DNA of 64,000 nt from Lunatimonas sp. (GCF_020832325.1 NZ_JAFIEU010000020.1:1-64000); one strand, 5' to 3'; shown: positions 44,932-54,369, counted from the first letter of the stretch. Program-made: numbers and translations. Notes: generated by a model from the sequence alone, not told the origin.

Positions 44932-45600
44932 ATGGACCAAAGCAAACAGGTAACATCCATTAGTTTTTTTCGGTATCCCAAAAATCGTCGATGGTGGGCG
45001 TTTAATCAAATGCAACTGGCCCAGAAAATTTTGCAACAAACCGAAGGTGTACTCTTCGGTAAGTTGATGGGCACAGGCGGAGGTTTTGGTTTTTCGTTGA
45101 AGCCGGACTTTCGTACCTACGCCCTGTTGATCGTATGGGAAAACAACTCTTACGCAGGCACCTATTACGACACGGAGCTGTTCGGCCGTTTTAACCAGCA
45201 GGCCGAATCTCAGACAACCCATTGGATGGCCTGCGTACAAAGCCATGGGAGTTGGGGGGGAAAGAACCCTTTTTCTACCTCGGCTCCATACGAACGCGGT
45301 CCGCTAATGGTAATCACACGGGCCCGTGTGAGGTGGCAAAAAATTCCGCAGTTTTTACTTCAGGTGCCTCGAGCCAGCAAATCGGCGGAACATGCGAAAG
45401 GGCTGGTATTTACAAAAGGCATCGGAGAGTGGCCGGCTATCGAACAGGCCACCTTCAGTATTTGGGCATCCGAGTCGGAAATGAAATCCTACGCGTACCG
45501 AGCAGCACATCAGGAAATTATCCGGAAAGTAAAAAAAGAACGCTGGTATGGAGAAGAATTATTTGCCCGATTCGTTCCCTTAGAGGAACCCGTCCGATAG
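44932..45600 (+). CDS. Spheroidene monooxygenase (CrtA)-like protein
   Basis: This 222-residue protein begins TSISFFRYPKNRRWWAF and contains KLMGTGGGFGFSLKPDFRTYALL, the signature of CrtA-like proteins (cited here as GTGGGFGFS and PDFRTYALL), plus APYERGPLMVITRARVR and a C-terminal WYGEELFARF. CrtA of purple bacteria adds a keto group to acyclic carotenoids; the wider family occurs in bacteria without spheroidene, and its function there is unsettled. No other carotenoid gene is next to it. It lies 9 bases before the glutamyl-Q tRNA(Asp) synthetase gene, most likely in the same transcript. Confidence 0.75.
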   Translation: MDQSKQVTSISFFRYPKNRRWWAFNQMQLAQKILQQTEGVLFGKLMGTGGGFGFSLKPDFRTYALLIVWENNSYAGTYYDTELFGRFNQQAESQTTHWMACVQSHGSWGGKNPFSTSAPYERGPLMVITRARVRWQKIPQFLLQVPRASKSAEHAKGLVFTKGIGEWPAIEQATFSIWASESEMKSYAYRAAHQEIIRKVKKERWYGEELFARFVPLEEPVR

Positions 45601-45609
45601 CCTCGACCC

Positions 45610-46494
45610 ATGCAGCCTTTTCACAAAACCAGACTAGCCCCTACCCCCAGCGGTTTTTTGCATTTGGGCAATGCCTTTTCGTTTATTCTCACAGCTGCAA
45701 TCGCTAGCAAGCACGGTGCCTCCATCCTGCTTCGGATTGACGACCTGGACCGTAGCCGCGTCAAAAGGGAATACCTAGCCGATATTTTCGACACGTTGAC
45801 ATTTTTGGATATCGATTGGGACGAGGGACCTAGAACAGTAAATGAAACCCTGAAGTCGTACAGCCAACACCGTCGGTTGGCGTTGTACAAGGAGAGTATT
45901 TCGGAGTTAAACGCGAAGGGTTTTCTTTTTCCCTGTGCCTGTTCCCGTAAAGACTTGGCCTCAGCGGGGCTACTCGGCGGTTGCACCGGCAGGTGCCAGA
46001 CGAAAGAAGAACCCTTTGCCCTAAAACTGAAAGAATGTCCCGAACGACTAGCCATCCATCTATATGCATCCGGCATCAGCTACTTGCCCTATCCCAAGTC
46101 CACGTCCCAGTTTATTGTGCAAAAGAAAGATGGGCTCCCCTCCTACCACCTTGCTTCGGTGGTGGATGACATTCATTTTGGGGTTGATCTGGTGGTTCGC
46201 GGTAAGGATCTTTGGGATTCCAGTCTGGCACAGGTGTATTTGGCGTCGTTGACCCATGGTCTTCAACCATATACAGCAACCACTTTTTTTCACCACTCTC
46301 TGGTGACAGAAAATGGTGCCAAGCTCTCCAAATCCGCAGGCCATACATCCATTCAACACCTGCGAAAAAAAGGTTTAAGTAAAGAAGCAATGTATCAGCA
46401 GGCCGGAGCTTTTTTTGGCTTACAAGAAAAAGTGAGCAACCTACAGGAGTTTACTCAGGTAGTTCATCCCATGAGGATCATCGGCACAGAATAG
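45610..46494 (+). CDS. gluQ: Glutamyl-Q tRNA(Asp) synthetase-like enzyme
   Basis: This 294-residue truncated class I synthetase keeps the catalytic domain of GluRS without the anticodon-binding domain, as in GluQ-RS, which adds glutamate to queuosine in tRNA(Asp). Motifs: HIGH-like TPSGFLHLGNA (about 12-22), LLRIDDLDRSR, a zinc site with PCACSRKDL and CTGRC, GKDLWDSSLAQ, and KMSKS-like GAKLSKSAGH. It starts 9 bases after the CrtA-like gene. Length is normal for the family. Confidence 0.9.
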   Translation: MQPFHKTRLAPTPSGFLHLGNAFSFILTAAIASKHGASILLRIDDLDRSRVKREYLADIFDTLTFLDIDWDEGPRTVNETLKSYSQHRRLALYKESISELNAKGFLFPCACSRKDLASAGLLGGCTGRCQTKEEPFALKLKECPERLAIHLYASGISYLPYPKSTSQFIVQKKDGLPSYHLASVVDDIHFGVDLVVRGKDLWDSSLAQVYLASLTHGLQPYTATTFFHHSLVTENGAKLSKSAGHTSIQHLRKKGLSKEAMYQQAGAFFGLQEKVSNLQEFTQVVHPMRIIGTE

Positions 46495-46548
46495 TCCAAA
46501 CAGCTATTTTTCCGGTATAAGAATTAATTGAAATTGTATACCCTGCCA

Positions 46549-48783
46549 ATGAAACTCCAATCCTTTGCCATACTCCTGTCATTTGCTGTGTGTACAGCAA
46601 TAAATGCCCAGGAAGAAATTACCCGCTACACGGACCAGCCCTTTCTACAAGAAACCCACACAGCTCATACGCTATCCGTCGAGGGATCAGCCATTGGGGT
46701 TAACCAGCTAGCATTGACCAAAGATGGACACATCTGGGCAGCGACTATGTCGGGAGTTTTCGTAAAGAAAAACGAACATGCAGCATGGGAATATCCCCCA
46801 GTGAATGAACCTATCAATGGACCTACGCTTTCACTGATCTATGGAGGAGATCAGCAGTTAGTTGCCGGAACATGGAACGGTCTCTATTTCATTAGTGAAA
46901 CAGGGGCGCAGCGACTTTCGGGAATTCCTGATACGCCCATTTCTGTACTTAGTTACGATCTAGAAGGAATTCTACATGCGTTTGGACCCGAAGGAGGGTG
47001 GAAATGTCCAGGTGAATCATGCCAGCGTCTTTCCTACGACTTGCCCCAATCTATACGCTCTGCGAAACAGGGCCCCGATGGTGCGTGGTGGATTGCCAGT
47101 GATGTAGGGCTGTATCGGTTTTACGCATCGGAAAAGCAACACCTGTACAAAAAAGGCACCCTGATAAGCGCCTACCTAAACGGACTGGCTTGGGACAGTG
47201 ACGGGATGCTTTGGGTATCTGGATTAGGCGGGGTATCAAAACTCAGGCAGATGGAAGTAGTGGATCGTATCACCACCGAACAGGGTTTACCGACTCCCTA
47301 TACCACCTGCTTAGCACAATCACCCGACGGCACCATTTGGGTAGGTACAGAGCGTGGCGTTGTACGGTATTATCGGGATGGCACCCATTCCTTGCGCTTT
47401 AGTAAACGGTGGTTGGTAGATGACCACGTAACCTCCATCCTTTTTGACGAAGAGGGCAATGCCTGGATCGGCACCCAAAAAGGTATTAGCTGTATCAAGG
47501 CAAACGAGATGACCCTCGCAGAAAAGGAGGCTTTCTTTTACCAGACACTCATGGAACGTCATATCCGCGAACCTTGGACTGCCGGTCAAGTTCGCCTACT
47601 TGAGGCCGGAAACCTAGACACTTGGGTGCCCGAAGACGATGACAACGATGGGGAGTATACGTCAATGTACCTGGCTATGGAGAGTTTTCGCTATGCAGCC
47701 ACCGGATCTGCCGATGCCCGCGAAAAGGCTGTTAAGGCATTTCGTTTTTTGAAACAACTGGAAGAAGTGACGGGTAGAGACGGGTTTTTTGCCCGCAGCA
47801 TCGTCCCTCCGGACTGGGAACAAGTTCACGACCCCAACAGAACCTATACTCCACAGGAAGTTGCTATCCGTAAAGTGAAAGAGCCTCGCTACAAGCCCGT
47901 TGAAACGCGGTGGCACCTCTCGGCTGACGGGAAATGGAAGTGGAAAGGAGATACCAGCAGTGATGAAATGTGCGGACATATGTTCGGATACTTCATATAC
48001 TACCAACTGGTCGCCAATGAATCTGAAAAAGTCATCATACGTAACCATGTTAGTAAGATCCTCGACCACCTGCTCCGCCATGATTTTTCGCTTACAGACC
48101 TTGACGGAAAACCAACCCGATGGGGTGTTTGGTCTCCCGATCAATTGAACAGAAATCCCGAGTGGCTTCCCGATCGTGCATTGAACTCGATGGAGCTGTT
48201 GGGCTACTTCCAATTCGGGCACATGATCACCCAAAACCCCGCATATAAGCAGACCTATCTTCACCTAATCGAAAAAGAAGGCTATCTGAAAAACATGTCA
48301 CAGATTAGTCAGCAAAATCCTGCTTGGTTTATTTATTTCGATGTGATGTTGGCGTCCTATATCTATCCCCTGTTGATCTGGGGCGAAGAAGACCCCGAAC
48401 GGAAAGCTTTCTACGAAAATCATATGGATGAATGGTTCGTAAGTCGTAAAGGAGACCAAAACCCCTTGATTAACTTTATCTACAATTTCACCCGAAACAA
48501 GCAGGAGGCCCTAACCGAGAGCGTGGCATTCCTGAAAGATACCCCCCTTGACCTCATTGACTGGGTCATCGATCACCGTCAACGGGAAGATATCCGTTTG
48601 ACCCGAAACCCGGTGCTGGAGGATTTGCAGGTAGATCCTTTGCAGCCCCCCAGTCTTCGGGCAGTAGTTCGGTGGGACAAGAATCCTTGGGATGCCGTTT
48701 CGGGTACGCCATATAGGGTTCGTGAACCGGTGTTTTGGCTTCTCCCCTACTGGATGGGCCGGTATTTGGGTATGATCGAATAA
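46549..48783 (+). CDS. Beta-propeller (two-component-regulator type) fused to an alpha/alpha-toroid-like domain, exported
   Basis: This 744-residue protein has a signal peptide (1-21, ending AINAQ; the TTG at 46528 is rejected). Six propeller units run over about 60-325, each with a D/G.xWxGT..G-type core: GHIWAATMSGVF, GAWWIASDVGLYR, GMLWVSGLGG, GTIWVGTERGV and GNAWIGTQKGI. Residues about 335-744 are helical and Trp rich (DDDNDGEYTSMYLAMESF, RDGFFARSIVPPDW, DEMCGHMFGYFIYY), like alpha/alpha barrels of glycan-active enzymes. No transmembrane helix, histidine kinase or DNA-binding domain is present, so it is not a hybrid sensor. Its stop is 8 bases from the convergent Gfo/Idh gene. Confidence 0.75.
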   Translation: MKLQSFAILLSFAVCTAINAQEEITRYTDQPFLQETHTAHTLSVEGSAIGVNQLALTKDGHIWAATMSGVFVKKNEHAAWEYPPVNEPINGPTLSLIYGGDQQLVAGTWNGLYFISETGAQRLSGIPDTPISVLSYDLEGILHAFGPEGGWKCPGESCQRLSYDLPQSIRSAKQGPDGAWWIASDVGLYRFYASEKQHLYKKGTLISAYLNGLAWDSDGMLWVSGLGGVSKLRQMEVVDRITTEQGLPTPYTTCLAQSPDGTIWVGTERGVVRYYRDGTHSLRFSKRWLVDDHVTSILFDEEGNAWIGTQKGISCIKANEMTLAEKEAFFYQTLMERHIREPWTAGQVRLLEAGNLDTWVPEDDDNDGEYTSMYLAMESFRYAATGSADAREKAVKAFRFLKQLEEVTGRDGFFARSIVPPDWEQVHDPNRTYTPQEVAIRKVKEPRYKPVETRWHLSADGKWKWKGDTSSDEMCGHMFGYFIYYQLVANESEKVIIRNHVSKILDHLLRHDFSLTDLDGKPTRWGVWSPDQLNRNPEWLPDRALNSMELLGYFQFGHMITQNPAYKQTYLHLIEKEGYLKNMSQISQQNPAWFIYFDVMLASYIYPLLIWGEEDPERKAFYENHMDEWFVSRKGDQNPLINFIYNFTRNKQEALTESVAFLKDTPLDLIDWVIDHRQREDIRLTRNPVLEDLQVDPLQPPSLRAVVRWDKNPWDAVSGTPYRVREPVFWLLPYWMGRYLGMIE

Positions 48784-48791
48784 TTATTTGC

Positions 48792-49991
48792 CTACTCGTC
48801 AAAATTGGGAATCGCCAAACGCTCTCCACCTTTCAGCGCAGACTGATGGGCAATAATTCCAGGAACGGTGTAAGCAAGGGCTTCGTAGACATTTACCTCG
48901 GGAAGCCTTTCCGTCAGGATCGCTTGGATAAACTCGTGGGTAATAAAGGTATGAGACCCCTCGTGACCACTATTGTGTCTCAGAGGCTCGGGAAGCATAT
49001 CGGTTTGCCACCACTGTGTGGGAGAATACTCCTCCGCTACGTTGGCAGTGTGTTCAAAGCCTGCATCGTCTTTTCCCAATTCCTTGGCTACCTGTACCTT
49101 TACGTGCCGGTCGCCATGGCCCATGGGTAGATAGAGACTCATTTTATCCCCTCTCCATTCCGCCCGTTCGGCACTTCTCAGTGCACCTTTCCAATTCACT
49201 TCTACCCGGAAGGGATGGCCTAAATTCGTTTGAAAAAAAGCGGTTTCATTCCAAAAGGGATTGTTGTAGGGATTACCTTTTAGAAGTGGACTGTCATCTC
49301 CCCAACCAAGACAGCTTACATGCGTTAGACGCTCTCCGGTCACTGCTATGAGAAACGCCGTACAGTGCGTAGGATAATGCATGGGTGCCAGGCCATGACG
49401 CCAGGTAGGCTTTCCATCCTCAAACCACAGCACCTCCAGTCCGGGGTGGTTGTATTCTGCCGCAGCACTGAAAAGGTGCCCAAATTTCCCCTCGTTAAAG
49501 TAGTGCTTTGCCGTGATGGTACTTTGCATGTAGGTACTGGTCTCTGCCATCATGTAGGTAAGACCCGATTTAAGTACCTCTTCTTTTACCATGGCACACT
49601 CTTCCACCGACATGGCCATGGGGACAGCACACAATACGTGCTTGCCTGCCCGTAGCGCAGCCAAGGTGTGGGCGGCATGGTCCGGCGCGGGAGTGGCCAA
49701 AAAGACGGCTTCTACTTTGGGATCTTTCAAAAGGTCAGCCAGTGATGGATAGCTTTTAGGGCAGCCATAAACCTGCATCAGTCTTTCTCTTCGATCCTTT
49801 CTCAAGTCACTGACCGCCTCCACGATGCAGTTTGGATGCTCGTGAAAACTAAAGGAAGTTCCGAATCTACCCCCTACAATGCCCACCCTCACTTTCTTAT
49901 CCGTAGGAATCGCCAGCGTCACATAGGGGTTTAACGAAAGGCCCGCTGTAGCCAGGCTCATGGTTTTTAGGAAAGTACGTTTCTTCATCAT
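48792..49991 (-). CDS. Gfo/Idh/MocA family oxidoreductase, Tat-like signal
   Basis: This 399-residue protein starts with a Tat-type leader (KKRTFLKTMSLATAGLSL, with KR in the place of RR) and has the NAD(P)-binding motif VRVGIVGGRFGTSF (about 34-47), then VEAVFLATPAPDHAAHTLAALRAGKHVLCAVPMA, where the usual EKP is replaced by AVP, and the C-terminal alpha/beta domain with EYNHPGLEVLWF. Family members oxidise or reduce sugars and inositols, mostly with tightly bound cofactor when exported. It is divergent from the cytochrome/propeller gene at 50314, and both probably serve one pathway. The loss of the catalytic EKP Lys makes its chemistry uncertain. Confidence 0.85.
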   Translation of the reverse strand: MMKKRTFLKTMSLATAGLSLNPYVTLAIPTDKKVRVGIVGGRFGTSFSFHEHPNCIVEAVSDLRKDRRERLMQVYGCPKSYPSLADLLKDPKVEAVFLATPAPDHAAHTLAALRAGKHVLCAVPMAMSVEECAMVKEEVLKSGLTYMMAETSTYMQSTITAKHYFNEGKFGHLFSAAAEYNHPGLEVLWFEDGKPTWRHGLAPMHYPTHCTAFLIAVTGERLTHVSCLGWGDDSPLLKGNPYNNPFWNETAFFQTNLGHPFRVEVNWKGALRSAERAEWRGDKMSLYLPMGHGDRHVKVQVAKELGKDDAGFEHTANVAEEYSPTQWWQTDMLPEPLRHNSGHEGSHTFITHEFIQAILTERLPEVNVYEALAYTVPGIIAHQSALKGGERLAIPNFDE

Positions 49992-50313
49992 TTGATTTGA
50001 TCGGTTGTTGCAGGGCTATCTTGTTAAAAGGGTGTCCCCTAAAGTGCAGGATCCTCGCTTCTACGGTACGCTCTAGGTTTTTAGCCAACCGGGACGAGGA
50101 CACGAGGTGTTTACCTCATGAAGATACCCGAAATTGGTAAAAAAGACTAACGGATGTACGAAAAAACTACCTTGGGCACTTTGGATGTTGCTCAACTTCC
50201 CGGTGGAACCGACAACCTGCTGTGTGATAAATTAATCAAAAAGCGTTGGTATTATAGGTTATTTTTACGTTTATTAGGCGGTTAAAATAACCCAAATACC
50301 AAAAAAGCATCCG
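49992..50313. other. Divergent intergenic region with an inverted repeat
   Basis: About 320 bases without a gene. It must drive both the Gfo/Idh gene and the cytochrome-propeller gene. A perfect 9-base inverted repeat GGTTATTTT (50257-50265) and AAAATAACC (50284-50292) ends 21 bases before the ATG at 50314 and might act as an operator or hairpin. No clear TAnnTTTG was found. Confidence 0.4.
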
Positions 50314-53300
50314 ATGAATACGAGCGGCTCTACAAATCTCCTAGCCCTGCTACTGGCGGGCACCGTTCTTTTTTCCTGTAATTCCCATTCGGCGAACCAC
50401 GATGAAATCCCTTTTGATTCCCTATCTACGGAAGAAAAACGCCTTCCCGAAAATGCGCTAAAAGGCATTACAGTGCATGAAGACTTGGTGGCAACACTAT
50501 TTGCCTCCGAACCGATGATCACCAACCCAACCAATATAGACATTGACCACCGAGGTCGTGTGTGGGTTTGCGAAGCCTACAACTACCGACCAGCCATTAC
50601 AGGCAACGACGTCAAATCCGAAGGGGACAGGATCGTCATTCTGGAGGACACCAACCGGGATGGCAAAGCCGATAAAAGTACGGTTTTTTACCAAGACCCC
50701 GAGTTAAATGCACCGCTTGGTATTTGGGTCATGGGGAATCAGGTCATCGTGTCACAGAGCCCATACGTATGGCTGCTAACGGACACGGATGGAGACGATA
50801 TCGCAGACAAAAAGGAAATCCTCTTTCAGGGAATTGATGGAGAGCAGCATGATCACGGCATGCACGCTTTTGTCTTTGGACCCGATGGCAAATTTTATTT
50901 TAATTTTGGCAACTCCGGAGGACAGATCAAAGACCGGAGTGGGCAGATTATCAAAGATCTAAACGGCAACCCGATCACCAAAGAACATTACAAAGAGGGA
51001 TTGGTATTTAGGTGCAACCCGGACTTTTCGGAGGTGGAAGTGTTGGGCCAAAACTTCCGAAACAACTACGAAGTAGCTGTAGATTCCTACGGCACCATGT
51101 GGCAGTCTGACAACGACGATGACGGAAATCAGGGTGTACGTATCAACTTTGTGATGGAATACGGCAACTATGGCTACCGAGACGAAATGACCGGTGCTGG
51201 ATGGAGGGCAAACCGAACCAACAAAGAAAAGGAAATCCCTCTACAACACTGGCACTTGAACGATCCAGGAGTAGTCCCCAACCTCCTGCAAACCGGAGCA
51301 GGATCCCCAACTGGCATGACCATATACGAGGGAGACCTTCTTCCCGAGGTGTTTCAAGGACAGATGATCCACACGGATGCCGGACCCAATGTGGTAAGGG
51401 CCTACCCGGTACAAAAAGACGGCGCGGGCTACAAAGCCGAAATAGTGAACCTCATGCATGGTGACCGGGATCAATGGTTCCGGCCCTCCGACGTATGCGT
51501 GGCTCCAGACGGATCCCTCATGGTGGCAGACTGGTATGACCCTGGTGTGGGAGGCCACCAAGTGGGTGATTTAAACCGAGGCCGTATCTTTCGGTTAGCG
51601 CCCCCGAAGAGTCCTTACAAAGTCCCTCCCTTGGATTTCAGTTCCTTGGAAGGTGCTGCGAAGGCATTGGAAAACCCCAACCTATCTGTTCGATACTTAG
51701 CTTGGAAAAAATTAAAATCGGAAGGGGCCGCGGCAGAGGGAGTGCTGGCAAAAATCTACGCCAACCACGAAAACCCGCGGATAAAAGCACGGGCGTTGTG
51801 GATTCTGGCAAAAACGCCGGGAATCGGCCCAAAATACATCGATCAGGCACTGAAACATGAAACCCCTGAAATACGCATCGTCGGTCTACGGGCTGCCCGA
51901 CAAACCAAGCTGGACTTAACCCCTGTCCTCTCCAAATTGGTGGACGATATAGACCCTCAGGTGCGTAGGGAAGCCGCCATCGCTTTGCGCCACCAAACGT
52001 CCACATCTGCACCGGAACTATGGGCGAAACTGGCCACCCAACATGACGGCAAAGACCGTTGGTATTTGGAGGCGCTGGGAATAGGTGCAGAGCGTCAGTG
52101 GGACCGCTTTTATGCAGCATGGCTGGACCTGACAGATGATCCGTTAGGCAGCGCCTCCGGCCGGGATATCGTTTGGCGCTCACGAACTGGCCAGGCAATC
52201 CCCCACCTAGCTACCTTAGCCTCGGATGAATCGGCTAGCATGGAAAGCAGACTGCGCTATTTTAGGGCATTTGATTTCAATCCGGACAAAGCCAAAAAAT
52301 CCCGTGCTCTAATCGAAATGCTGGAAAGCCCAAAGGTACAACAAGAGACGCCGGACAATCAAAGTCAGGTGAAAAAATTGGTATTAACCCACATGGATCC
52401 CGCTTTTTTACCAACTTCATCCAGCGCCCAGGCGGCCTTGAAGTCTATACTGGATGAAACCTACGGAACGGAGGCCTATTTGGAAATGGTTCAGCGATTT
52501 AAACGATCCGATGAAAACCCCCGACTATTAGCCATGGCGTTGGAACAGTTTGACAACAATCTGGGAAGAACTGCAGCATCGACTTTATTGCAACAAAACG
52601 GCAATGGATTGGTGAGGCAGGTACTACAAGGACGGGACGAAAAGAAGAAAGTCAATATGCTGTTAGCTCTTCGCCAAATTGGCTCCAGTGAATCCATCGC
52701 GTTGATAGAATCTGTCGCCTTTGACGAATCCATGCCACTATCGGTAAGGCGGGAAGCTGCATCCGCCATTGGAGGAAGCTACAGCGGAGAGGATCGGGTA
52801 TTGGAACTGTTGAAGCAGGATAAGTTTCCGGAAAACCTAAAGGCATCTGCCGTCACCGGCGTTAGTAGGGCCTGGCGCAAGAGTGTCCGTGCGGAAGCAA
52901 ATGCCTATTTGGCCACTGATAGCGACGAAGCAAACCCCCTCCCACCACTCAACGAACTATTGGCAAAGTCAGGTGACATCGAAAATGGAAAAAGTGTGTT
53001 CCGGACCAATTGTGCGGTCTGTCACCAAGTTGGCGAAATGGGCATGGACTTTGGACCCAAATTGACCGAAATTGGCAGCAAGTTATCCAAGGAAGCCCAG
53101 TACCTATCTATCCTTCACCCAGACGCTGGCATAAGCTTTGGTTACGAAGGATACGTAATCGAAATGAAAGACGGAAGCACACTGGGCGGAATCATTGCCA
53201 GCCAAACAGAAACAGACATTGACCTGAAAATGCCTGGAGGAACCAGTCGAGCTTTAAAAACCAGTGATATCCACAAGATGACTCAGATGGAGTCTTCCAT

Positions 53301-53388
53301 GATGCCATCGGGATTGGAAAAAGCCATGAGTACGGAAGAATTGGTGGATCTGGTAGAATACCTGATGAGTTTAAAAAGAAATTCTTAA
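50314..53388 (+). CDS. Membrane-bound dehydrogenase-type lipoprotein: propeller, HEAT-like repeats and cytochrome c
   Basis: This 1024-residue protein has a lipoprotein signal (TVLFSC, Cys 22). Residues about 55-430 form a quinoprotein-like propeller with PTNIDIDHRGRVWVCE, NRDGKADKSTVF, and a run ending MVADWYDPGVGGHQ. Next come HEAT-like helices (about 440-880: PEIRIVGLRAAR, DPQVRREAAIALR, PLSVRREAASAIGG). A haem c site, CAVCHQ at about 900-905, opens the C-terminal domain with Met ligand candidates in EMGMDFGP. It belongs to the PVC-type/Bacteroidota membrane-bound dehydrogenase group (DUF7133-like); electron transfer from a sugar is likely but not proven. The TIM-barrel gene follows 5 bases on. 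Confidence 0.88.
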   Translation: MNTSGSTNLLALLLAGTVLFSCNSHSANHDEIPFDSLSTEEKRLPENALKGITVHEDLVATLFASEPMITNPTNIDIDHRGRVWVCEAYNYRPAITGNDVKSEGDRIVILEDTNRDGKADKSTVFYQDPELNAPLGIWVMGNQVIVSQSPYVWLLTDTDGDDIADKKEILFQGIDGEQHDHGMHAFVFGPDGKFYFNFGNSGGQIKDRSGQIIKDLNGNPITKEHYKEGLVFRCNPDFSEVEVLGQNFRNNYEVAVDSYGTMWQSDNDDDGNQGVRINFVMEYGNYGYRDEMTGAGWRANRTNKEKEIPLQHWHLNDPGVVPNLLQTGAGSPTGMTIYEGDLLPEVFQGQMIHTDAGPNVVRAYPVQKDGAGYKAEIVNLMHGDRDQWFRPSDVCVAPDGSLMVADWYDPGVGGHQVGDLNRGRIFRLAPPKSPYKVPPLDFSSLEGAAKALENPNLSVRYLAWKKLKSEGAAAEGVLAKIYANHENPRIKARALWILAKTPGIGPKYIDQALKHETPEIRIVGLRAARQTKLDLTPVLSKLVDDIDPQVRREAAIALRHQTSTSAPELWAKLATQHDGKDRWYLEALGIGAERQWDRFYAAWLDLTDDPLGSASGRDIVWRSRTGQAIPHLATLASDESASMESRLRYFRAFDFNPDKAKKSRALIEMLESPKVQQETPDNQSQVKKLVLTHMDPAFLPTSSSAQAALKSILDETYGTEAYLEMVQRFKRSDENPRLLAMALEQFDNNLGRTAASTLLQQNGNGLVRQVLQGRDEKKKVNMLLALRQIGSSESIALIESVAFDESMPLSVRREAASAIGGSYSGEDRVLELLKQDKFPENLKASAVTGVSRAWRKSVRAEANAYLATDSDEANPLPPLNELLAKSGDIENGKSVFRTNCAVCHQVGEMGMDFGPKLTEIGSKLSKEAQYLSILHPDAGISFGYEGYVIEMKDGSTLGGIIASQTETDIDLKMPGGTSRALKTSDIHKMTQMESSMMPSGLEKAMSTEELVDLVEYLMSLKRNS

Positions 53389-53393
53389 TCTAT

Positions 53394-54296
53394 ATGAATG
53401 ATATGACGCAAATCTCAAGAAACAAACGTAGAAACGTAATAAAAAAGCTAGCTGGTACTACTACGCTTGGCATATTGGCACCTGGCCTAACCCAACGTTT
53501 GATGGCAGCCGAAGGCAGTCTGCCGGAGAGCTTAAAAGGAAACATAAACCATTCCGTGTGCCGCTGGTGCTACAATACCATCCCACTGGAGGATCTCTGT
53601 GTGGCTGCCAAAGAGATCGGGTTGAAATCAATCGAGCTTGTAAGCCCCAACGAGTGGTCCATCCTTAAAAAGCATGGTCTGGACTGTGCGATGCCACAGG
53701 GTGCCGGCATGGGTATAGAACGGGGCTTTAACGACCCAAACAACCATGATGCGCTCGTAAAAAGTTACGAAGAGGTTATTCCTCAGGTAGCAGCAGCAGG
53801 TTATAAGCAAATTATCTGTTTTTCAGGAAATCGGCGAGGTATGGATGATGAAACAGGAATCGAAAACTGTGTCAAAGGACTTAAGCGACTTATGCCGATC
53901 GCTGAAAAACACAACGTCATTATGTGCATGGAGTTGCTTAACAGCAAAGTGAACCACAAGGATTACCATGCCGATCACACCGCTTGGGGTGCGGAGGTAT
54001 GTAAGCGGGTAGGTTCTGAAAATATCAAGTTGCTTTACGACATCTACCACATGCAGATAATGGAGGGTGATGTGATTGCCACTATTCGGGAATTCCACCC
54101 TTACATATCTCACTACCATACGGGTGGTGTGCCTGGAAGGAATGAGATCGATGAAAGCCAAGAGCTGTACTATCCTGCGATTATGCAAGCAATTCTAGAG
54201 ACCGGGTACAAAGGCTACGTTGGCCAGGAATTTATCCCCAAGAGACCGGATAAGATTGCATCTCTTAAGCAAGGTGTGGAGATTTGTGACGTATAG
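53394..54296 (+). CDS. Hydroxypyruvate isomerase/sugar epimerase-like TIM barrel, Tat-exported
   Basis: A 300-residue xylose-isomerase-like TIM barrel with a Tat leader (NKRRNVIKKLAG at about 10-21). Metal ligand candidates: Glu in CMELLNS, Asp in LYDIYHMQ, a His in SHYHTGG and Glu in VGQEFIP, the set found in hydroxypyruvate isomerases and related epimerases. Export to the periplasm is unusual for a classic Hyi but common in Bacteroidota relatives next to Gfo/Idh and cytochrome genes. It starts 5 bases after the cytochrome-propeller gene, so both are translated from one transcript, which ends at the terminator 16 bases downstream. Confidence 0.87.
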   Translation: MNDMTQISRNKRRNVIKKLAGTTTLGILAPGLTQRLMAAEGSLPESLKGNINHSVCRWCYNTIPLEDLCVAAKEIGLKSIELVSPNEWSILKKHGLDCAMPQGAGMGIERGFNDPNNHDALVKSYEEVIPQVAAAGYKQIICFSGNRRGMDDETGIENCVKGLKRLMPIAEKHNVIMCMELLNSKVNHKDYHADHTAWGAEVCKRVGSENIKLLYDIYHMQIMEGDVIATIREFHPYISHYHTGGVPGRNEIDESQELYYPAIMQAILETGYKGYVGQEFIPKRPDKIASLKQGVEICDV

Positions 54297-54311
54297 TTCA
54301 AATTGAAATAA

Positions 54312-54348
54312 AAAAAGCGGACCATCTTCGACAGATAGTCCGCTTTTT
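54312..54348. terminator. Bidirectional terminator between the isomerase and the wecA-like gene
   Basis: A stem AAAAAGCGGAC/GTCCGCTTTTT with a further ATCT/AGAT inner pairing and short loop. On the plus strand it ends in five T; on the minus strand in a run TTTTTTATTTC. It serves both convergent genes (stops at 54296 and 54370). Confidence 0.9.
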
Positions 54349-54369
54349 GTTATGATCCTTTATGTGAAA

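Noticed and set aside
46549-48783. Hybrid two-component sensor (HTCS) for the glycan locus
   Set aside because: Only the propeller half matches. There is no membrane helix, kinase, receiver or AraC-type domain.
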